Shown in pieces: positions 54,953 through 63,073 of a stretch of 64,000 bases of DNA. Each line of letters begins with the position of its first letter. The stretch's first letter is position 1. A program made the translations under genes and the position numbers. This DNA is from Pseudomonadota bacterium (lineage in GTDB: Bacteria; Pseudomonadota; Gammaproteobacteria; Xanthomonadales; SZUA-38), in assembly GCA_039033415.1 (NCBI GenBank), contig JBCCCR010000017.1, positions 1-64,000 on the forward strand. Reading direction: 5' to 3'. The notes beneath the pieces were generated by a model. It was not told the origin of the DNA, did no database searches, and saw only the letters and a program-made list of their open reading frames with translations.

Positions 54953-55989
54953 GACGAAACCCCGTGTCGGCGCCGCAGGACGAGAATGAAGAAAAAGGGT
55001 GCGCCGATCAGGGCCGTGACCACGCCGAGCATGATTTCCCGGGGGCCACTAACGGCACGCAGCAGCAGATCAGCGGCCAGCAGCAACACGGCTCCGCCGA
55101 GCGCGCTCGCCAAAAGCAGGCGGGAGGGTTGCTGGGCGACGAAGGGTCGCAGTAGGTGTGGCACCACAAGCCCGACAAATCCGATAGCGCCGGTGATTGC
55201 GACGCAAGCACCGACACACAGGGCCGTACCGACAATCACCTGCTTCCGGAGCCGGACAACGTTTATCCCGAGACTCTGCGCTTCTTCCTCACCGAGCGAC
55301 AGTGCATCGAGAGCCCTTCCACAGCCCAGCAACAGAAAAGCGCCAATGACCACAAACGGCAGGCAAAGCTGCACGTCGTCAAAGCTTCGCTGGCTCAGGG
55401 AGCCGAGGAGCCACAGCACGATGTCCTGAACGTCCGTGGGATTGGGCGCCAGATTCAGAGCCAGAGAAGTGAGTGCGCTGGCGAGTGACGACAGCGCGAT
55501 GCCGGCGAGAATCAACGTCAGCGAATCGCTGCGCCGGCCGATCACGTAAAGCACGACGGTGGCCAACGCGGCAAAACCCATCGCCAACGCCGGCAGCAGC
55601 CAGGGGCTGAGGGCCGCCAGGCCGAAGTACAACGACAGCACGGCACCCAGGCTTGCGCTCGAACTGATGCCGAGCAGCCCGGGTTCGGCGAGCGGGTTAC
55701 GCAGCAGCCCCTGCAGCGCTGCACCGGCAAGTCCCAGGGACCCACCGGTGAGGATGGCGAGTACCGTGCGAGGAAGGCGCACGTCTTGGATGATGAGCTG
55801 CTGGCGCAGGGCCTCTTCTCCGTCGCCGGCACCGAGGAGTCCGGTAATCACGTCACCAAGGGGGAGATCGACAGGACCGAACGTGAGAGACAGCAAGGCA
55901 AGGACAAGCAGCGTGACGGAAAGTCCCACCGTCACGATCGCGCGCCCGCTGACCAAAGGCGCCGACGCCAGGGTGATGGTGCTATTCAA
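54949..55989 (-). CDS. FecCD/BtuC-type ABC permease (copy 1)
   Basis: A 346-residue polytopic permease of about ten helices. It has LQGLLRNPLAEPGLLGISSSASLGAV, the FecCD coupling and pore signature, then IGFVGLVVPHLLRPFV and GVVTALIGAPFFFILVL. The start is TTG at 55989, overlapping the binding-protein stop as TTGA, with AGGA nine bases upstream. The open frame further upstream lies inside the binding-protein gene and is not coding. Confidence 0.92.
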   Translation of the reverse strand: MNSTITLASAPLVSGRAIVTVGLSVTLLVLALLSLTFGPVDLPLGDVITGLLGAGDGEEALRQQLIIQDVRLPRTVLAILTGGSLGLAGAALQGLLRNPLAEPGLLGISSSASLGAVLSLYFGLAALSPWLLPALAMGFAALATVVLYVIGRRSDSLTLILAGIALSSLASALTSLALNLAPNPTDVQDIVLWLLGSLSQRSFDDVQLCLPFVVIGAFLLLGCGRALDALSLGEEEAQSLGINVVRLRKQVIVGTALCVGACVAITGAIGFVGLVVPHLLRPFVAQQPSRLLLASALGGAVLLLAADLLLRAVSGPREIMLGVVTALIGAPFFFILVLRRRHGVSS

Positions 55990-56903
55990 GTGCCCACGTC
56001 CTGCGCCATAAGCGGAGACGCCAGCTGACCTGCTAGAAATTCGGCGGTGTTGATCAGATGCCAGGTTGCGCAACTGCCCTGGTTCGACGGAAGCCGAAGA
56101 ACGGGACGATCAGCCAGGATCGCCCGCATGGCAGGATGCCTCAGAAGCTGTCCCTCCGCGTGACCGCGGTCGCGCGTGTAATCGCTGAGTAGGAAAAGGT
56201 CGGGCGGGCTAAGCAGGAGCTGTTCGAGATCCAGCCGTCCCCAGCCCTGAAGTCCGAGCTTCGTGGCGTGGTTGCCAAGGCCCGCACCGGTCAGCAGCGT
56301 GTCGATATAGGAGCCAGCGCCGGCGCTACCGCCGCTGGGACGCAGGTAAAGCACGCTGCGTTGGGGCTTTGCTCTGGCGGCTGCTTCGAGTTTGTCCAGG
56401 CGACGCTGCGTCTCCTTCACCAACGTGCGGCCGCGTTCCTCTCGACCGAGCTTCTCTGCGACCCACTGGGTTACGCTGAGGATATCGGGCCAGGTCCTCG
56501 CCAGAGGGACCACCACAATGCGAATACCGAGCGCTTCGAAATTGGCAGCCTGAGGATGTCGCCGCCAGGCGCGCGAGGCCAGCACGATGTCGGGCTTAAG
56601 CGCAATGATTTCCTCAGCGTCAGCGGCGTTAGCGTGATACTTCGCGGCTTCCGCCGCCATCGATGAGCGCGTTGGATCTTGGCTTTTCCACGATACGGAA
56701 AGCAGCTGTTCGGGTGAGGTCAGGCTCAGCGCGAGCAGGTCAGCACACAGGTTGGTGGAGACCACCGTTGGGGGAGTCAGCGAAGCAGCTTGCAGACTCC
56801 TGGGCCCAGGTAGACCCAGCAGCAAAACTGACGCCACAGCTAAGGCGCCAAACGCGGTTCTGTGCCTGCGTTTAGTGATTTGGCTGCCCATACGCCTCAT
56901 CAT
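55986..56903 (-). CDS. Periplasmic corrinoid-type binding protein (copy 1)
   Basis: A 305-residue exported protein. The signal peptide is ALAVASVLLLGLPGPRSLQA. The class III binding fold shows VVSTNLCADLLALSLT, ALKPDIVLASRAWRRH and SPPDLFLLSDYT. BtuF-like binding of a corrinoid is inferred from the operon. ATG 56903 overlaps the cobO stop as TGATG, the tightest coupling in the operon. Confidence 0.87.
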   Translation of the reverse strand: MMRRMGSQITKRRHRTAFGALAVASVLLLGLPGPRSLQAASLTPPTVVSTNLCADLLALSLTSPEQLLSVSWKSQDPTRSSMAAEAAKYHANAADAEEIIALKPDIVLASRAWRRHPQAANFEALGIRIVVVPLARTWPDILSVTQWVAEKLGREERGRTLVKETQRRLDKLEAAARAKPQRSVLYLRPSGGSAGAGSYIDTLLTGAGLGNHATKLGLQGWGRLDLEQLLLSPPDLFLLSDYTRDRGHAEGQLLRHPAMRAILADRPVLRLPSNQGSCATWHLINTAEFLAGQLASPLMAQDVGT

Positions 56904-57508
56904 CAAAAGTCGATACCCGCCTGAGCTTTAACGCCCGCTTTGAAGGCATGTTTAACGTTGCCGATCTCGCTGACCGTGTCCGCCATCTCCACCAAAGCTG
57001 GTTTGGCTCCGCGGCCGGTCAGGATAACGGTCTGCATAGGTGGGCGAGCGCGTATCACGCTGATGACTTCCTCGGTGTCGAGATATCCGTACTTGAGCAT
57101 GTACGTGATCTCGTCAAGCAGCACCAGGTTGAGCGTATCGTTCTCCAGCATTCTCCGAGCCGCGCTCCAAGCCTCCTGCGCCGCGGCGTTATCCGCCTCC
57201 CAGTTCTGCGTATCCCAGCTGAAGCCGGTCGCCATCGCAAAGTAGTCCACGGTGGGTACACATTGCTTCAAGAACGTGACCTCCCCGCTTGCCTGAGTGC
57301 CTTTCACAAACTGAACGACGCCCACCCGATGCCCATGGCCGAGCGCTCGATAGAGCGTGCCAAATGCTGAGGTGGTTTTCCCCTTCCCCACGCCGGTGAC
57401 AAAGATCACGAGGCCGCGCTCTTCCTGCGCATCAGCGATCTGCTTATCGATCACCGTCTTCTTTCGCTGCATGGTTCGGTTGTGTCGTTCTTTTTTGCTC
57501 TGTTCCAT
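56903..57508 (-). CDS. cobO: Cob(I)yrinic acid a,c-diamide adenosyltransferase
   Basis: A 201-residue enzyme that adds the 5'-deoxyadenosyl ligand to cobalt. It is a P-loop fold with FVTGVGKGKTTSAFG, QFVKGTQASGE, LVLLDEITYMLKYGYL and ILTGRGAKPALVEMADTVSE, which identify CobO/BtuR/CobA-type. ATG 57508 has GGAGA eight bases upstream; the longer in-frame stretch upstream is out of family. It sits between two transport modules and may adenosylate imported corrinoids as well as newly made ones. Confidence 0.95.
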   Translation of the reverse strand: MEQSKKERHNRTMQRKKTVIDKQIADAQEERGLVIFVTGVGKGKTTSAFGTLYRALGHGHRVGVVQFVKGTQASGEVTFLKQCVPTVDYFAMATGFSWDTQNWEADNAAAQEAWSAARRMLENDTLNLVLLDEITYMLKYGYLDTEEVISVIRARPPMQTVILTGRGAKPALVEMADTVSEIGNVKHAFKAGVKAQAGIDF

Positions 57509-57536
57509 CACGGATTCTCCGTTGCGGTGCACACGC

Positions 57537-58103
57537 TCAGCCACACACCTGTCGGCTGGGTTCACGATCCAGAGGATCGGGCGGCAAGTTGAGATAGGTT
57601 TGACGCAGGTGATCCCAAAGCTCCAGATGGCTGAAGTTGGGGGTTTTCAGCACCTTCTGGTCGAAGCTGAGATACGGGTTTGGCAAAAATACCGTCATCT
57701 GTTGCTCGCCCGCCCCGTTAAACAGCCGCAGCCCCCAGGACCCAGGGCGCTGATCGGCGCGAAGCCCTCGATAGAGCTGCGCTGTTGCCGTACGTCGCCT
57801 CGCAGCGAGAGTGTCGGAGGTCGGGTTGCCACGGGCACCTTCGTTTTGGCCAATACAAATATGGAAATGCCATGCGCCGAAGTCGACTGTCAGGTAACCA
57901 TCAAACAGGCTGATTTTCTGGGGCGCGTTGGGCGCTCTTACCTCCCAGACCCCACCCTGAACGCAGGTGCCAAAATGGATGCGATCCCAGTAGTTGGCGT
58001 AAACGTCCGTGAGCAGGCGCTCCAGCGTTTCGGTATCGGTGGGCAGGTCGAAAAGCTCTAGCGTTCCGTCACCTTCCTCTTCGACGATTCTTCCTCGGTG
58101 CAT
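57537..58103 (-). CDS. Unassigned protein of the B12 operon (188 aa)
   Basis: A 188-residue soluble protein beginning MHRGRIVEEEGDGTLELFDL. A central His/Trp-containing block, TVDFGAWHFHICIGQNEG, and GSWGLRLFNGAGEQQMTVFLPNPYLSF are the most distinctive. There is no signal peptide. It lies 28 nt upstream of cobO with AGAGGAC before its ATG. Its His-x-His and Cys residues could bind metal. I do not recognise the family; proteins of similar kind recur in proteobacterial B12 clusters, as far as I recall. Confidence 0.75.
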   Translation of the reverse strand: MHRGRIVEEEGDGTLELFDLPTDTETLERLLTDVYANYWDRIHFGTCVQGGVWEVRAPNAPQKISLFDGYLTVDFGAWHFHICIGQNEGARGNPTSDTLAARRRTATAQLYRGLRADQRPGSWGLRLFNGAGEQQMTVFLPNPYLSFDQKVLKTPNFSHLELWDHLRQTYLNLPPDPLDREPSRQVCG

Positions 58104-58111
58104 AGGGTCCT

Positions 58112-58981
58112 CTACTGGATGTGCTGGCGGCCGGTGTCGGAGATACCTACCCCGCCCTCTTTGTTCTGATTTGCGGCGCCCGAGGTCAGCGTGGCCGGTT
58201 CCAGGCCGGTCAGCGTGACCCCTCGCCGATCGCCATCGAGCGAAGGGGTCACCTGAGCGTGAAGCTTGAAGTAACGCAGTAGGTTGGCCGGCGTGAGCAC
58301 CGCCTCGGGTGGTGCGTCAGCCTGCAGGGCGCCGTCACCGAGCAGCAGTAGCCGGTCGCAGTAGCGCGACGCGAGCGCCAGGTCATGAATCGCTGCAATG
58401 ACCAAATGTCCCTCTTCGGCCATTTTCTGGGCAAACTGCAGCACCTCGAGCTGGTGGCACAGATCAAGATTGGCCGTCGGCTCATCCAACAGCACGACGG
58501 GCGTCTCCTGGGCAATGGTGCGCGCCAGCAGCACCCGCTGGCGCTCGCCACCGGACAACTGCGTCACTGGCCGTGCCGCCAACGACAGCACGTCGGCGCG
58601 CTGCATGGCCTGGCGAATGAGCTCGACGTCTCGAACGCCGGGCGGCTGGAACCGTCCCAGCCAGGGGTTGCGGCCCATGGCCACAACCTCCTCAACGCTA
58701 AAAGCGTAGTTGATCTCGGCGTCCTGCGGCACCAGGCTCACCTGGCGCGCCAGCTTCCGCCGGCTGATGGCGGTGAGCGGACGACCAAACAGCGAGATGG
58801 TGCCCGCGGTCGGTTTCGCAATTCCGAGCAGCAGCTTCAGCAGCGTCGATTTGCCCGCGCCGTTCGGCCCGATTAAGCCGACGAGCTGGCCCGTGGATAG
58901 CGCCAGATCGATCTGCCCGAGCACCGAATGCTCACCGTACGAAAACGCCAAGCTGCGGAGCTGGAGACTGGCTTCACTCAT
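58112..58981 (-). CDS. B12/siderophore-type ABC transporter ATP-binding protein (copy 2)
   Basis: A 289-residue ABC ATPase of the BtuD/FecE/HmuV type. Walker A GPNGAGKSTLLKLLLG, signature QLSGGERQRVLLARTI, Walker B VVLLDEPTANLD and the switch His in AAIHDLALASRY are intact. ATG 58981 is chosen because it overlaps the upstream gene's stop as ATGA; an in-frame extension upstream reads through a different gene. The last about 30 residues are a Gly/Asn-rich tail. It pairs with the permease at 60036-61115. Confidence 0.92.
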   Translation of the reverse strand: MSEASLQLRSLAFSYGEHSVLGQIDLALSTGQLVGLIGPNGAGKSTLLKLLLGIAKPTAGTISLFGRPLTAISRRKLARQVSLVPQDAEINYAFSVEEVVAMGRNPWLGRFQPPGVRDVELIRQAMQRADVLSLAARPVTQLSGGERQRVLLARTIAQETPVVLLDEPTANLDLCHQLEVLQFAQKMAEEGHLVIAAIHDLALASRYCDRLLLLGDGALQADAPPEAVLTPANLLRYFKLHAQVTPSLDGDRRGVTLTGLEPATLTSGAANQNKEGGVGISDTGRQHIQ

Positions 58982-60039
58982 GACGCCACCTCCGGAGTTG
59001 GGGATTGTTCGGACGAGCGGTTTGCTGCGCCGTGGACTGAATCGGCAGGCTGATCCCGATGGTGCCGGTCTGCTGCCGTTCGACCTCCGTCGAAGGCGGC
59101 TTGCCAGCGGTCCAGGAGCGGGGCCCGGGTATTGGAAAAATGGCCGCATTGACGCAGCGCTACGCGGGTTGCGGTTCGAGCCATTCGGGTGGAACCCGGG
59201 TCGAAGTCGGCCGGATCGACCGCTGCGGCCAGCGTCGACCAAGTGGCTCGTTTCTGTTCAAGAAAACCGGTTGGGCCCGCCAGGGCCAGCCATTGCTGAA
59301 AGTCGTCAAATACCGTCAACTCAAAGGGCTTCGGCTTGCCCAGCGGGCTGCGGCAGGGATGAGCGGGGTGGAGCGATAGAACGGGAAGCCAACCGGTTGG
59401 CACGGGAATATTGGCCGAGTGTGCCCGCCCCTTCGCGAGAAGCTTCGGCAGCACGTGGGTATGAGGGCCGTCCGGCGACCGCTCGATGCCAATCGGCTGA
59501 AAGACCTCCAGCCGCCCGATCACGGAGGTAAAGACCCGATGAGGCCCGGCTTTGATAATTGTTGGGAGCACCGGATTACCCGGCTCCAGCAGCTGACTCC
59601 CGGCGGCCGCGCGGAGTTTTTTCAGTAAATGGTGGTCAGCGGTGCGCACGCCGACGTTCACAAAACCCTGGTTAAGCCCAAGATCGAACAATATGTCTTC
59701 ACGATCTCCAGTGCGCAACGCCTCGCGATCGGGACCGAGCTCGGTGATGCCTGCTGCCTGCGGAAGCCGCGCTGCCGCGCGCGGCAGGCAAAAGACCACA
59801 CCGTGCTGCCAGTGGTCGCGAGCCTTGCTTAAGCTTTCCCACGCAACGGGGCGAAGGTCGTTGCGCCAGCCAAAAGCCAGTCCGCCTCGGGCGGTAACCC
59901 GACCCAGCCGGCCATCCTCAGGCTCCCAGCTCGTCTCTCCAGCGTCACGGGTGAATTCCCCAATCGCCCCAAAGCTGCCGACGCTAAAGCCATGAGTGGG
60001 TGAGTCAACAGACTCTCGAAGTCGTTCGTAGGCTGTCAT
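58978..60039 (-). CDS. Unassigned protein between transporter genes (353 aa)
   Basis: A 353-residue soluble protein, MTAYERLRESVDSPTHGFSV onwards. It is coupled to both neighbours by ATGA overlaps, which makes it a genuine gene. Notable features are RGGLAFGWRNDLRPVAWE, LFDLGLNQGFVNVGVRT and a cluster of His and Cys in ADHHLLKKL and PVLSLHPAHPC. It has no signal peptide or transmembrane helix and no catalytic motif that I recognise. Position between permease and ATPase suggests a cytoplasmic corrinoid-handling role, which is an inference. Confidence 0.8.
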   Translation of the reverse strand: MTAYERLRESVDSPTHGFSVGSFGAIGEFTRDAGETSWEPEDGRLGRVTARGGLAFGWRNDLRPVAWESLSKARDHWQHGVVFCLPRAAARLPQAAGITELGPDREALRTGDREDILFDLGLNQGFVNVGVRTADHHLLKKLRAAAGSQLLEPGNPVLPTIIKAGPHRVFTSVIGRLEVFQPIGIERSPDGPHTHVLPKLLAKGRAHSANIPVPTGWLPVLSLHPAHPCRSPLGKPKPFELTVFDDFQQWLALAGPTGFLEQKRATWSTLAAAVDPADFDPGSTRMARTATRVALRQCGHFSNTRAPLLDRWQAAFDGGRTAADRHHRDQPADSVHGAANRSSEQSPTPEVAS

Positions 60040-61115
60040 AGCTGCATCAGCCGTCTTTGCCTGAGGAGCAGAAACAAGAAAAAAGGTGCACCCATGGCTG
60101 CCGTAACCACGCCGAGCGGGATCACGGCACGACTCGCGTCGCCGCGGATCAGCAGGTCGGCGCTAACCAGTACCAGGGCGCCAAGCAGACAGGTCACGGG
60201 CAGTAGCCGGCGATGTTGCGGGCCGACCAGCAGTCTCGTGATGTGCGGGACCACAAGGCCCACAAAACCAATGCCACCGGCGACGGAAACCGCCACCCCC
60301 GTCAGTGCCGCCGTAACCAGCAGGAGATTGCGCCGGACCCGAACCACATCCACGCCAACTGAATTGGCGTGGATTTCTCCCACCAGCAGGATATCCAGAT
60401 CGCGCTGGTAAAACACAATTGCCGCAACGCTTGCCAGGAAAACGGGGAGCAGTAGCAGTACGTGATGCCACCCGCGTCCATCCAGCCCGCCCATGGTCCA
60501 GTACACAATCGATTTACCCACTTCCCAGTGCTGCAGCGCGAGCGCCAACACCAGCGAAATCATGGCAACGTTAAACGCACCGACCGCGATGCCTGCCAGC
60601 AGGAGTGTCCCCATTGGAACGTGGCCACGCGCTGTCGCGATCCGGTAGACCACGGCAATGGTGAGCCCCGCTCCGAGAAACGAGAAAAGCGGTAAGGCCC
60701 AGACGTTGATCGCCGCCAGGCCAAAGAAAATGGCGATGACGGCGCCCAGTGATGCACCGGACGACACGCCCAGGATGGAAGGCGACGCCAGTGGATTCCG
60801 GAACAGGCTTTGCAGCACCGCGCCGCTGACCGCCAGCGAGGCTCCGACCAGCAACGCGGTAGCGACCCTGGGCGATCTCAGTTCCCAGAGAACCTTTACC
60901 TGCCAGGCCTCCACCTCTGTCAGCCAACCATCAAGGCGTCCGCCGGTGAGCGCACTCGCTAGCAGCTGGATGGTGGTGCGCAGGTTGACCTCGGTCGGCC
61001 CGATGACCACCGCTGCCAGCGTGACGCAAAGCAGCAGCAATCCCAACAGCACCCACAGCGTCCGGCCGGCAAATACACCGGACGCTTTTCTCCTCGTTGC
61101 GAGAGCAAGACTCAC
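60036..61115 (-). CDS. FecCD/BtuC-type ABC permease (copy 2)
   Basis: A 359-residue permease with about ten helices. It shows LQSLFRNPLASPSILGVSSGASLGAV, GGIGFVGLVVPHITRLLVG and GVVTAAMGAPFFLFLLL, the FecCD signatures. The start is GTG overlapping the binding-protein stop as GTGA. It differs clearly from copy 1, so the two are not recent duplicates. Confidence 0.92.
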   Translation of the reverse strand: MSLALATRRKASGVFAGRTLWVLLGLLLLCVTLAAVVIGPTEVNLRTTIQLLASALTGGRLDGWLTEVEAWQVKVLWELRSPRVATALLVGASLAVSGAVLQSLFRNPLASPSILGVSSGASLGAVIAIFFGLAAINVWALPLFSFLGAGLTIAVVYRIATARGHVPMGTLLLAGIAVGAFNVAMISLVLALALQHWEVGKSIVYWTMGGLDGRGWHHVLLLLPVFLASVAAIVFYQRDLDILLVGEIHANSVGVDVVRVRRNLLLVTAALTGVAVSVAGGIGFVGLVVPHITRLLVGPQHRRLLPVTCLLGALVLVSADLLIRGDASRAVIPLGVVTAAMGAPFFLFLLLRQRRLMQL

Positions 61116-62158
61116 CGTTTCACCACCGAAGCCGGAAACGCGCCCGGGTGCAACAGCCGAGCGACTTCCTCAACGCCCCGCACACGGTGCGGTGAGATCG
61201 AGGTGAGCCAAGCACCCTCGATGCTGTAGACGCGACCGCTGCGGACTGCCGGCACGCCTTCCCAGGCCGGGTTCTTGAGAAGAATGTCGCTCGCAGATGC
61301 TCCGTCGGCCCCGGACCAGCCGTTGAGAAGCACAATCTCCGGCTGCAGGGACACCGCCAGCTCAGGAGAGATTCTAGGCAGCGACCCTAGCCCGGTTTCG
61401 GCAATAACGTTTTTGCCGCCAGCCAGCGTAATGGTCTCGTGCATCAGGCTGCCGGGTCCCGCCGTTGACCCGCTCATGCCGTAGAAAAGCACGCGCGGCC
61501 GCTCTCGACCCGCCACCCGGTTACGCACCGCATCGATCCGCTCATCCATCTCAGCAAGCCACGCTTCTCCCCGACCCTCTTCCCCGACCGCCAGGGCGAG
61601 CGTGCGAACATTGCTGCGGATATCGTCGTGGGAGTCGAAGCGGGTAAAACGCAGCAGCGCGATGCCTGCATCGAGCAGCATCGAAGCGGTGACCGCATTG
61701 GTGTACGCCGCCAGCAGCACCAAGTCGGGCTGCGCGGCGATGACTTCCTCAACGTCGCCGTAGTTGCGTCTAATGCTGGGTGGGTAGATCCCGGAAACGT
61801 TGCTGATACCTGGATCGTCCGCCAGGTACGTCACGCTGCTCACGCGTTCCGGGTCGACGAGCCGAGCAAGCATTTCGTCACCGCCAAGAATGACCGACAC
61901 GATGGCCGATGGCTGTTCTTCCAGGACGACGGTTTTGCCGGCGGGATCGACAAAGGCCCGCCGAAATGTACCGCTTTTGCCAAGGTCCAGAACCTGGCTG
62001 TCGCCGAGGCTGGCCCCGGGGAGAAGTACGGCCCGGTCGGCCAGCTGAAAAACCGCATAAACGGTCGCTAACAGCGCCAACGCCGCCGTGATGACCGCCC
62101 ACGTACCCGGTGTCATAGATTTGTTGGCTGTTAAATTTCTTTGCCTAGTCGTAGGCAT
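61112..62158 (-). CDS. Periplasmic corrinoid-type binding protein (copy 2)
   Basis: A 348-residue exported or membrane-anchored protein with a hydrophobic N-terminus (WAVITAALALLATVYAVF). The binding fold shows AIVSVILGGDEMLARLVD, AAQPDLVLLAAYT and LQPEIVLLNGWSG. It is the first gene of the operon, about 200 nt below the riboswitch B12 box. ATG 62158 (MPTTRQRN) is the probable start; ATG 62116 (MTPGTWAV) is possible. Neither has a strong ribosome-binding site, which would suit translational control by the riboswitch. Confidence 0.85.
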   Translation of the reverse strand: MPTTRQRNLTANKSMTPGTWAVITAALALLATVYAVFQLADRAVLLPGASLGDSQVLDLGKSGTFRRAFVDPAGKTVVLEEQPSAIVSVILGGDEMLARLVDPERVSSVTYLADDPGISNVSGIYPPSIRRNYGDVEEVIAAQPDLVLLAAYTNAVTASMLLDAGIALLRFTRFDSHDDIRSNVRTLALAVGEEGRGEAWLAEMDERIDAVRNRVAGRERPRVLFYGMSGSTAGPGSLMHETITLAGGKNVIAETGLGSLPRISPELAVSLQPEIVLLNGWSGADGASASDILLKNPAWEGVPAVRSGRVYSIEGAWLTSISPHRVRGVEEVARLLHPGAFPASVVKR

Positions 62159-62359
62159 GACGTTCGCATACCGATAGGGCTGACGGGACCCACAGACGAA
62201 AACCGTTGGTCGGGCTCGCAGAGTCCCGATACGCACCGATATGCAGCAGCTGGAGCACAACGTTTCGCACAGTGAGCGCCTGAATGCGGCCGAACCAAGT
62301 ACGCCACTGCAACTGGTACTGGTCCGTCAAGAAGCCTCGCTTCACGGCGCAGCAGCGAT

Positions 62360-62555
62360 TGACGACAGCAGGTCTCCTGGCTTACGCCTCGAACGCTTAC
62401 CCCCTCCTTCCCGCATCACAAGGTGCGTCACCGATTGGTTCAGCTCTGGACACAGTGGCATGTGGGAGGCTCGCTTGGCGTTTACAGTTGCGAGGACAGC
62501 CGTGGATTTGCACCACGTTCCCTTTTTCACTTAGAGCATGATGCTCTAAGGCTTG
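62360..62555 (-). ncRNA. Cobalamin riboswitch upstream of the B12 operon
   Basis: Reading the minus strand, a P2-like hairpin (CTTAGAGCAT/ATGCTCTAAG, 62549-62530) precedes the conserved core: AAAGGGAACGTGGTGC, then AAATCCACGGCTGTCC, then TCGCAACTGT (62525 to 62484). The B12 box GCCAGGAGACCTGC is at 62381-62368. These are the universal elements of adenosylcobalamin-class riboswitches in the right order. The start codon of the first gene is about 210 nt further down. No intrinsic terminator is evident, so translational control is possible. Confidence 0.93.
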
Positions 62556-62566
62556 CCGCTGGTTCG

Positions 62567-62596
62567 AGTCTAGCCGAATCTTTCGACGATAAGCAA
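62567..62596 (-). promoter_or_regulatory. Candidate promoter of the B12 operon
   Basis: On the minus strand TTGCTT (62596-62591), an 18-nt spacer and TAGACT (62572-62567) would start transcription just before the riboswitch at about 62560. The match to sigma-70 consensus is moderate. Confidence 0.4.
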
Positions 62597-62687
62597 AGGT
62601 TGTTTGACCAACGCTGGCTGCGACCGGAAAAAACTGGCGCTAAAGCGCTGCGGTTAAGCGTTTTTTGGCATCGCGACGATGGGGTCG

Positions 62688-62716
62688 TTGACATCGCTCT
62701 GTGTCCACGTCAGCAT
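62688..62716 (+). promoter_or_regulatory. Candidate promoter of btuB
   Basis: TTGACA (62688-62693) is a perfect -35, followed after 17 nt by CAGCAT (62711-62716), a weak -10. It would start transcription at about 62723, where the riboswitch begins. Confidence 0.45.
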
Positions 62717-62719
62717 CTT

Positions 62720-62890
62720 AGGCTGATGGTGCTGCATCCGTGCGGCCAAAAGTGAATACGGTAAGAAGCCGTAGCTGTACCCGCAACTGTATGCCGGGAG
62801 CGAAGGGCCCCGACGCCACTGGAGCAAACCTAGAAGCTCCGGGAAGGCGGCCCCTAGCGTCGATCGGCGAGCCAGGAGACCTGCCATCGC
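62720..62890 (+). ncRNA. Cobalamin riboswitch upstream of btuB
   Basis: The core reads AGTGAATACGGTAAG, AAGCCGTAGCTGTA, then CCCGCAACTGT (62780-62790), followed by variable helices and the B12 box GCCAGGAGACCTGCC (62871-62885). The 188 nt between box and btuB include a hairpin with GCCGG/CCGGC and CCTCA/TGAGG arms (62906-62939) without a T-tract, so translation rather than termination may be controlled. Confidence 0.92.
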
Positions 62891-63073
62891 GTCGTTCGTC
62901 CGGAGGCCGGGATAGCCTCAGCGGGCAGTGAGGTCCGGCGTTCTGCGCAGCACTTTCTCTCAGCAACGACACTCCAAATCGGTCGGCCGCCCCATGGGAT
63001 TATCCATGCAGGCCCACGTAGTCGTTGACTGAGCACCCAAACACGGGCGGACGGGTGCCGGTGGAGAGATTTC

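Noticed and set aside
58710-59531. 273-residue plus-strand frame
   Set aside because: It is antisense to the ATPase (copy 2) and to the coupled 353-residue gene.
62241-62534. Short plus-strand frames over 62.2-62.5 kb
   Set aside because: They overlie the minus-strand cobalamin riboswitch, whose core and B12 box explain the sequence.
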